Part shown: positions 58,240-64,000 of the stretch, piece by piece
Numbering within the stretch: position 1 is the first letter of the stretch
Layout: every line of letters begins with the position of its first letter
Source of the DNA: Clytia hemisphaerica
Lineage: Eukaryota > Cnidaria > Hydrozoa > Leptothecata > Clytiidae
Assembly (NCBI GenBank): GCA_902728285.1
Contig: CACVBU010000372.1
Location: 635,727 to 699,726, forward strand
Length of the DNA: 64,000 nt
Direction: 5' to 3'
Program-made: the position numbers and the translations under genes
The notes under the pieces: model-generated
What the model was told of the DNA's origin: nothing
Database searches by the model: none
The model's input: only the letters and a program-made list of their open reading frames with translations

Positions 58240-58349
58240 CTTTATTCTTGCAGCTTCCCAACATCCAAGCTCTCAAACATCGCAAGCTGAATGAAATTAC
58301 GTTCGATTTCCCGTAGAAATTATGCGATGAACAATCCGGGGGTCAATTA

Positions 58350-58537
58350 ATTGACGATCGAACGCAATCGAATGCAATCTAACATCAATCGAATGCAATC
58401 GAATATCAATCGAATCTGAAAATTGCGGTAATATTCGATTGAGATTCGATTGCGTTCGACAATCGAATTTCAATTGGTCGATTGCGTTCGATTTGGTTCG
58501 ACTGGTTCCATCGTCGATTCCGTTCGATTGAGTCTGG
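58350..58537. mobile_element. CAATCGAAC palindromic element, diverged copy 3
   Basis: The right end CCATCGTCGATTCCGTTCGA plus TTGAGTCTGG matches the family. The left end is altered or lost. The interior is made of GAATGCAATCGAA repeats. Confidence 0.65.
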
Positions 58538-59906
58538 CCATAGCCCTGATGCAAATGTTTCACTCGATCCAAATACTCAAAATTTGCTGGACCTGGAGGA
58601 GTTGGAGAGGAAATGTTTTAGATTGGATTAACTTATTACACTTGACACTACAGTATATACAGTTTGCGATAAAAAAGTTAGAATATTTACTTCCAGTAAT
58701 AGTGATCCATTCTTGGCTTGTTTGCTGTGTGTGTCAGGAACGATGAAGTCTTGCAAAAAAGGGTAAGTCGTTTAATATTTTAAAATTACAGCTGGCATGA
58801 ATGAATAAAATCGTCCAGCTTTTTTTATCCCAAATGGAATGAAACTTTTCTCCGTTTGAAGAATTTCTATGGGCCCTATTCCTCACCAACCTTTTGAAGG
58901 TACAGTCTGTTTATCGCAACAACTCATGCTAAATTTAAAATCCAATGAGTGTGTTCCATCTTGCTTCATAATAAAACTGTTTCTTTAAACTTATGCTGTT
59001 CATTTTTGAAAATGAAAAATAGGGATGGTTCACTCTTCATCCTTGAAAGATCATCTGGAGAATTTTTTTATGAAGAGAAGGAGTATAAAACGTTAAAAAA
59101 ATTTCTCGTTTGTGGTTTAAAAGAGCCTGGTATCTCAGGGTCTTTTGTCTTCATCATAAAGTATGAAAATGTTATCAAAAGGGACTGAAAAATTGCCCTC
59201 GCTGATCTGACCTGTACGTCAGTTAGGTACAATTGCAAGGAAAATCTAGTTAAGTTAGCAAGCTTCCGCCTTATCATTTCTCACAATTTTTCTGAAAAAG
59301 CAAATCAGACATGATCCGCAACCTCCTCTAAGCCAAACGAAGCCAAACGGTGAAATATATCTACTTTACGAGCGTTTTTCTACAAGATCTTGTATTAAAA
59401 AAAAAAACTTCGTCTTCACAGCTCGAATTTATTCGCGCTGTGATACTCACGGTATAACTTCTAGGGGATAGTTTTTTATCCAAAATTTCAAGGGGGGTTA
59501 GTGAAAAAGTTTGTCGATAGACTTTTTCGCCTTTTCATTCGCCATCTTGAATTGTATGCAAAAATACAGGAACAAAAAAGCCGTGGTTGGATTTAGTTGG
59601 AAATTATATGCAAGTTCAGTTAGGAACATTTGGCAAGTTCCTGTCAGTATAGACCTAACTCTTCATACAAAAATTACGGGAAACGCATGTTTGGACTTTA
59701 TACCCTATGCTGCACGCAATGCAAGCACTTAAGCCAAAGTCCTGCAAAGGTGGGACAAAAATCAGTTTTTTGAAGTTTGCAAAAAAACGCCACATAGAAG
59801 ATCTTTCAATTTCAGTATGTGAATAGAGCAGTAAAAAATACAATTTTTCTATTTTTCCTTTTTTTTGCAAAAGTTCTAGGCTGGAATGAAAATAAAGGGA
59901 TAATGA

Positions 59907-60192
59907 TTATTTAATACTATCCATTGATGATCCGCGGCAATATCGTAAAGCTAGAATCGCTTTGCGTACTCTTCGCTTGAGAAAAGGATTGACAGATTGA
60001 AGTATTTCACCCGCGTGGGCGTTCTGCGAGCGTTCTCGGCTCAATCCTCGGACTGCGTTAAAAATGGTAGACTGAGCTGTGATAAGATCATTTTGATGAA
60101 AGTTGTTGGAATGTTTACAAGGCTCTTGACAGAAAATCGTTTGTTTTATTGTCAATGATGACAGTGCGGTTATTAATTTTGTTAGATCTGAC
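59907..60192 (-). other. Unrecognised open frame, possible exon
   Basis: 95-codon minus-strand frame ending TAA, with no ATG near its start. The part GEILQSVNPFLKRRVRKAIL looks protein-like (amphipathic, basic), and the DNA here is GC-richer than its surroundings. No acceptor, partner exon or family is recognised. It could be a relic of a gene or transposon. Confidence 0.2.
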
Positions 60193-60597
60193 AAATTGAT
60201 GTTTGTAAGTGCACTTTATAGTTTTGATTCCCATTGAAGAATCATATTCTGGTTTTCATGTTATTAGATGCTGTTTTAGAGCTAGCCTGCCTGTACGCGA
60301 CGGCGATCAAAAAAATCAAAAGCATACTCATAAAAAAATTACATTTAGTGTCGTTTTTTATCGTTTTTTGCCTAGACGATATAGCAAATATAGTAAGTAA
60401 AATTCGCTTCACAATAAGTAGACTGTGCCTTTAATTGGCTGTAAAAAAATTCTGCATTGGTAGAAATTTCTCCAACTTTCAACAATAATAGAACACACTT
60501 ATTTAAACAAAATTAACCAGCGCATTTTCTATCTTTCTACTTCTTCATATTCAATGAAGCTCTGAAAGTCAAATAGAATTAAGCACATTAGATATTT

Positions 60598-60786
60598 TTA
60601 TAACTGTGAAATGCTGTTTGCGCTTTCGCTACGGTGGAGTGCATGACGTAACTCGCGCTGCAACAAACTCGCCTTCTGTTGACTGATCATATTGGGCGTT
60701 TTGGCGTTACTACCCTTGAAGCAGTGGTTGCCTTTATCATTCCGCAACTCCGTCCACCATTTTAAATGAGTTAACAATAGATCCAA
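60598..60786 (-). other. Unrecognised open frame, possible terminal exon
   Basis: 62-codon minus-strand frame ending TAA: LKWWTELRNDKGNHCFKGSN, then a Gln/Arg-rich helix. Its CpG and GC content is above the local average, which suggests former coding. It may belong with the frame at 59907-60192, but no splice link could be shown. Confidence 0.25.
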
Positions 60787-61582
60787 AAGGGCGCCCTCAT
60801 CAAGGAATATAATTTGCTTTGGTCTCCGGCTTTAGGAAGCAGTAATGTTTTTGGTTGTTTTCGATGGAAAATTGTAAGAAACTTAAGTTTACAATTAACA
60901 TTAAGTGATAGAATAGCAGAATCATGGATGGTTTCCCTAAAACTGAAGTTTACACAAAGATTAAAAAGACAACAAAGCATCTTATAAAGAAATATTATTA
61001 TAATCATTAGAACAATAAAAAATTTCTTAATCCAAAAAGAAATATTTACAGAACAACAAAAGACATATTCTGTTTTCATGCCATTAAAAAATTCCATGGA
61101 GACAAGACAGAGTTCACACATTAAACTTTCAAAAATACGCAAACTGAAAGCAGAAATGATGACGTCACACATTCTTTCCCGTGCAGTAAAATATTAAAAC
61201 CCCCATTAAGGTCAAGCGCAACATGTTAGTAAAAGCAGCTGTAAATCAGGGGGTTCAGATCAAAATGTTTTGATTTGATCATTTGGTGGTTCTATTCCCA
61301 TTTTTGTACCTTTGCTGTTGATTTTTCATCTTGAGTTTATATCTAATGTCAATTTAATCTAATGTTATGGTTTTTTGAAGTGCTTGTTCTAAGAGATGAG
61401 TGAATGTGATTATTTCTAGTAAGTTTTATATTAACACTTTCTTTTTGCATAGGTTTTGCAAATTTTCAATGCAAGCTCACCACGGCAATTTGTCCACTAT
61501 AATTGTTGCATTTAATTCAATATGGCGGATGGAAAGGTCAAAAGGTCTATACCCTGTACAATTTTGATGAGAGCGAATGAAG

Positions 61583-61721
61583 CCAGGGAATTGAATCAAT
61601 CGACCATAATCGAATACAATCAAACGTAATCGAAGCAATTAAACAGCAAATCCTGGTTAATATTTGATTACGATTTTGTTCAATTGATTTGGCATTCGAT
61701 TTGTTTGATTAACATCGTCTG
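61583..61721. mobile_element. CAATCGAAC palindromic element, degenerate copy 4
   Basis: Starts CCAGGGAATTGAATCAATCG and ends GATTAACATCGTCTGG. Words such as ATCGAATACAATCAAACG show the same composition, much decayed. Confidence 0.6.
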
Positions 61722-61948
61722 GACAGTTGGCATTGAATCTATCAGCTGTCTACGTTCACTTTCAGAATAATATTTTTGATGGCTTTTTGATTTGGTAAAA
61801 AGACACTATCATTGTATTGTTTCAGCTGTTTCAGACCATACTCTCTAGTTGAAAGCAAATATTAAAATCATTATCTAAGTCAAAGTGAGGTAAAGTAAAA
61901 AGATTACTTGAAGAATCTTTTTGGTATAAGCTTCAAGGAATAACTGAT

Positions 61949-62192
61949 ACCCGTTTTTTTATAAGAACAAGATATATAAGAGCATATGGCTTCGATCGCC
62001 AAAATGTAAAGAACAAGTTAAGAATATTTTGAGGCTTTATGGACACTAAAACACTCCAATGTCTTAGGAAATTGCACAAAAATACTTACAAAATAGTAGT
62101 GAAATTAAGAACATTTTTCTAAGGTTTAAAACTCAAAAAGTTAAAGCACATCTGAAGGCTCGAAAAGTTTTGGGTGCTTATGAAAGACTTAC
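61949..62192. mobile_element. TATAAGAAC-family MITE upstream of the acetyltransferase gene
   Basis: Starts ACCCGTTTTTTTATAAGAAC and has ATGGCTTCGATCGCCAAAAT and AGAACAAGTTAAGAAT inside. The right end is degraded. It ends about 70 bp before the ATG at 62261, so it overlaps the likely promoter or 5'UTR. Confidence 0.7.
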
Positions 62193-62260
62193 ATTTTATT
62201 AGTTATTTTCATTACTAATGTTTCAAAATGTTCTTATTATTTTAATAGTTATATTTCAAA

Positions 62261-63163
62261 ATGATGTCAATAAAAATAGTACCAAGAACAATGAAAAATC
62301 GACGTGAATTTCGAACATTAGCACGTGATAATTGTGGTGAATCAATGGAACCTGGTGAAAATGAAATCATGTATTTTGGTTACCCGGCATCAGATGAAAA
62401 ACAAAAAGGTATTTGAAATAAAATTGAATAAAAATTGAATGATAATCATCACTGAATTATCGAATTGTTAAAGTTTTAGAAAAAAGTTTCTCCTATGATT
62501 TCTTAAAATTGAAGAAATATTTTGATAAGGTGTAAGCGTCACTTTTTCAATATATCCTTAACGGGATGGGGTCCCGTAAGGTTTTCGACCCCACCCCCGT
62601 AGGGCCTTCCCGTAAACTTTTCAGGACTTCGGACCAAATTGCTAACGACGCATATGTAAAATATTGTTGTTTAAACATATGTTATTCTTATAAGCGAGCG
62701 GTCTTTAGGGTGCAAATGTGTAGTTTATTTAGTTTGAAGAGTATATAACTTATGAATAGGCGTTGTGTTATTATTTTTTTACGAGCCTCATTTATTTTCT
62801 CTTCATATTTAAGGTCTACCAATTGCGTGTGCTAGTTTGTTACCCTGCAATACGAAATGCAACGATTATCAACAACGAGATTATTATCACTGGATTACTT
62901 ATATTTTCGTACACGAACGTTTCAAAGGCGAGGGGTTTGGGACACAGCTATTACGTCATGTTCAATATGATGCTTGGCAGAGTTCTAAACATCCCATAAG
63001 AGCTGATGTTGCGCATAAAGCGGTACCGTTTTTTGAGAAGAATGGTTATTTTGTTTTTGGTGATGTATGGAGCCCTGCAGCTGGGAGTAGATATTTTCGT
63101 CGATTGCACCCGATGCAGCTGGACTTTCGAATAGTTGAGAAGGAAGAATTATGGGATTCTTGA
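62261..63163 (+). CDS. GNAT-family N-acetyltransferase
   Basis: Two exons, 62261-62408 and 62814-63163, joined in phase 1 (AAAG|GTATTT ... TTTAAG|GTC). They total 498 nt (165 aa plus TGA). The tandem ATGATG start has A at -3; the first ATG is used. The acetyl-CoA loop reads FKGEGFGTQLL (matching R/Q-x-x-G-x-G/A), on the C-terminal side of the strand YHWITYIFV. A following helix and strand (AVPFFEKNGYFVFGD) is typical of motif B in these enzymes. The length is normal for a single GNAT domain. It would move an acetyl group from acetyl-CoA to an amine; the substrate cannot be told. There is no signal peptide, so it is probably cytosolic. An ATTAAA at 63523-63528 is a possible polyadenylation signal. 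Confidence 0.85.
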
Positions 63164-63582
63164 TTTGATGAACGAAAAGATAATCAAGGAAAGAAAGAAA
63201 CGATGAGAGTTTTTTTGTGACTTCCCAAGAAGGAGGAAATGTTTTGAATCTTCCGACATAATCTTCCGACACATCTTTTCCTAAATTATATTGTATCTTC
63301 AATGTTAGAAAAAAGTGGTCGGTGATCGAATGTCTCAGCTTAGAGTGATTTATCAATCATTACAAAATGGTTACAAGAGGAGAAATCATAGCACCATTGA
63401 AGAGAGATTATGATGAAAATAGAGTAAACAACTGATAACAATCTTTCAACATTACTTCCATTCTGTGCCTACACCAATTCGTAACAATTGACTATTTCTT
63501 AAAGACAATGTCATGCTCAATAATTAAAGGTCCCAGCATCAATGCCAAAATTGAAAAGAAAATATTCATTACATACTTTTAC

Positions 63583-63800
63583 TACCTTAAGTGGAATAAT
63601 TTTGGCGGAAATTAAATCCCTGTAAAATTTTCAAAAACCGATCACTCGCTAAATTAATTCTCCGCCAAATTTAACGAAAAAAATATTCTGTGAAAAATCA
63701 CAACTTTTTAGTATATTTCATAGTAATTTTCACCCATTTCAATATCGCAAAATTTTCAGTTCGCCAAATTAATCCCCGCCAAATTTTACGAGGTTTAACT
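63583..63800. mobile_element. Partial TACCTTAAGTGGA MITE
   Basis: TACCTTAAGTGGAATAATTT on the left, with GCCAAATTAATCCCCGCC words inside as in 47929-48134. The mirrored right end is not found before the end of the similar sequence. Confidence 0.55.
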
Positions 63801-64000
63801 AGTACTTATTTTGATTTGTTTTGCACATTGTGGCTTCAGGGAAATAAGATATGCAATCAAACTACACTGTAAGGGCGAGAAACGTTCGGTAAAATACACG
63901 TGTAAGGGTACCTTTTCACTGCTTAAGAGCTAGCACTACTGTAAGAATCTGATTTTGAAAGCCAATTTTTTGGCAGCATGGCCGTCGTTTAGAAATCGAG

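Larger units (their letters stand above)
57108..58285. repeat. Tandem duplication, period 589 bp, two nearly identical copies
   Basis: 57108-57696 and 57697-58285 align with a constant 589-bp offset. Anchors are GAGATAGGGACGTGATGATC, the CCATAGCCAGACGATCTC element and AACATCCAAGCTCTCAAAC. Few differences are visible, so the event is recent or the copies are homogenised. Each copy holds one palindromic CAATCGAAC element. Confidence 0.85.
54679..62260. other. Intergenic region between the CXC gene 5' end and the acetyltransferase gene
   Basis: No gene with good support. The first few hundred bases should hold the CXC gene promoter, but I see no clear core element. The rest is a dense set of inverted-repeat elements, minisatellites and a tandem duplication, listed separately. 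Diverged copies of one segment (GTTAGGAACATTTGG, AATTGGCTG, GCCTAGA) occur near 56820-57000, 59620 and 60290-60440. Confidence 0.45.

Noticed and set aside
1-64000. tRNA or rRNA genes
   Set aside because: I scanned for T-loop GTTCGA-type boxes and conserved rRNA stretches. The GTTCGA words found belong to the CAATCGAAC repeats. A tRNAscan run could still find one I missed.

Overview
The window is nuclear DNA of a metazoan. It is AT-rich, with spliced genes (GT-AG introns, short coding exons) in a sea of short inverted-repeat elements and simple repeats. It carries a CR1/Jockey-like LINE whose ORF1 has a PHD-type zinc finger, plus animal domains (TRAF-type zinc fingers, C-type lectin, CXC). 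An aquatic invertebrate such as a cnidarian, sponge or lophotrochozoan fits, but I cannot name the taxon.

Layout. (1) Minus strand, 362-8172: a six-exon gene for a RING / TRAF-zinc-finger / coiled-coil / ankyrin protein. (2) Minus, 12304-16910: a five-exon gene for a secreted protein with two C-type lectin domains and a basic tail. (3) Minus, 18706-54678: a ten-exon gene of about 36 kb encoding 1418 aa. It has an acidic Gln-rich N-terminus, a transposase-like core in which a probable catalytic position looks lost, and a CXC (MSL2/tesmin-type) cysteine domain near the C-terminus. Intron 5, about 17.5 kb, holds two nested passengers: on the plus strand a nuclease-helicase gene (31147-35143), and on the minus strand a LINE with both ORFs open (35885-40239). 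(4) Plus strand, 62261-63163: a two-exon GNAT acetyltransferase gene. In every model the splice phases agree across all exons without forcing, which is the main support for the joins.

The rest is mobile-element territory. At least a dozen families of non-autonomous inverted-repeat elements recur, often nested in each other. One spot (55733-56783) has three palindromes inside one another. A 589-bp tandem duplication, several minisatellites and a TTAA-flanked 711-bp element are also present.

Most notable is the nested nuclease-helicase: a PD-(D/E)XK (NERD-like) nuclease fused to a degenerate superfamily-1 helicase. Prokaryotic defence proteins use this architecture, and Schlafen-like animal proteins have a comparable helicase part. 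It sits inside a host gene that itself looks derived from a transposase. A functional link between the two is only inference from position.
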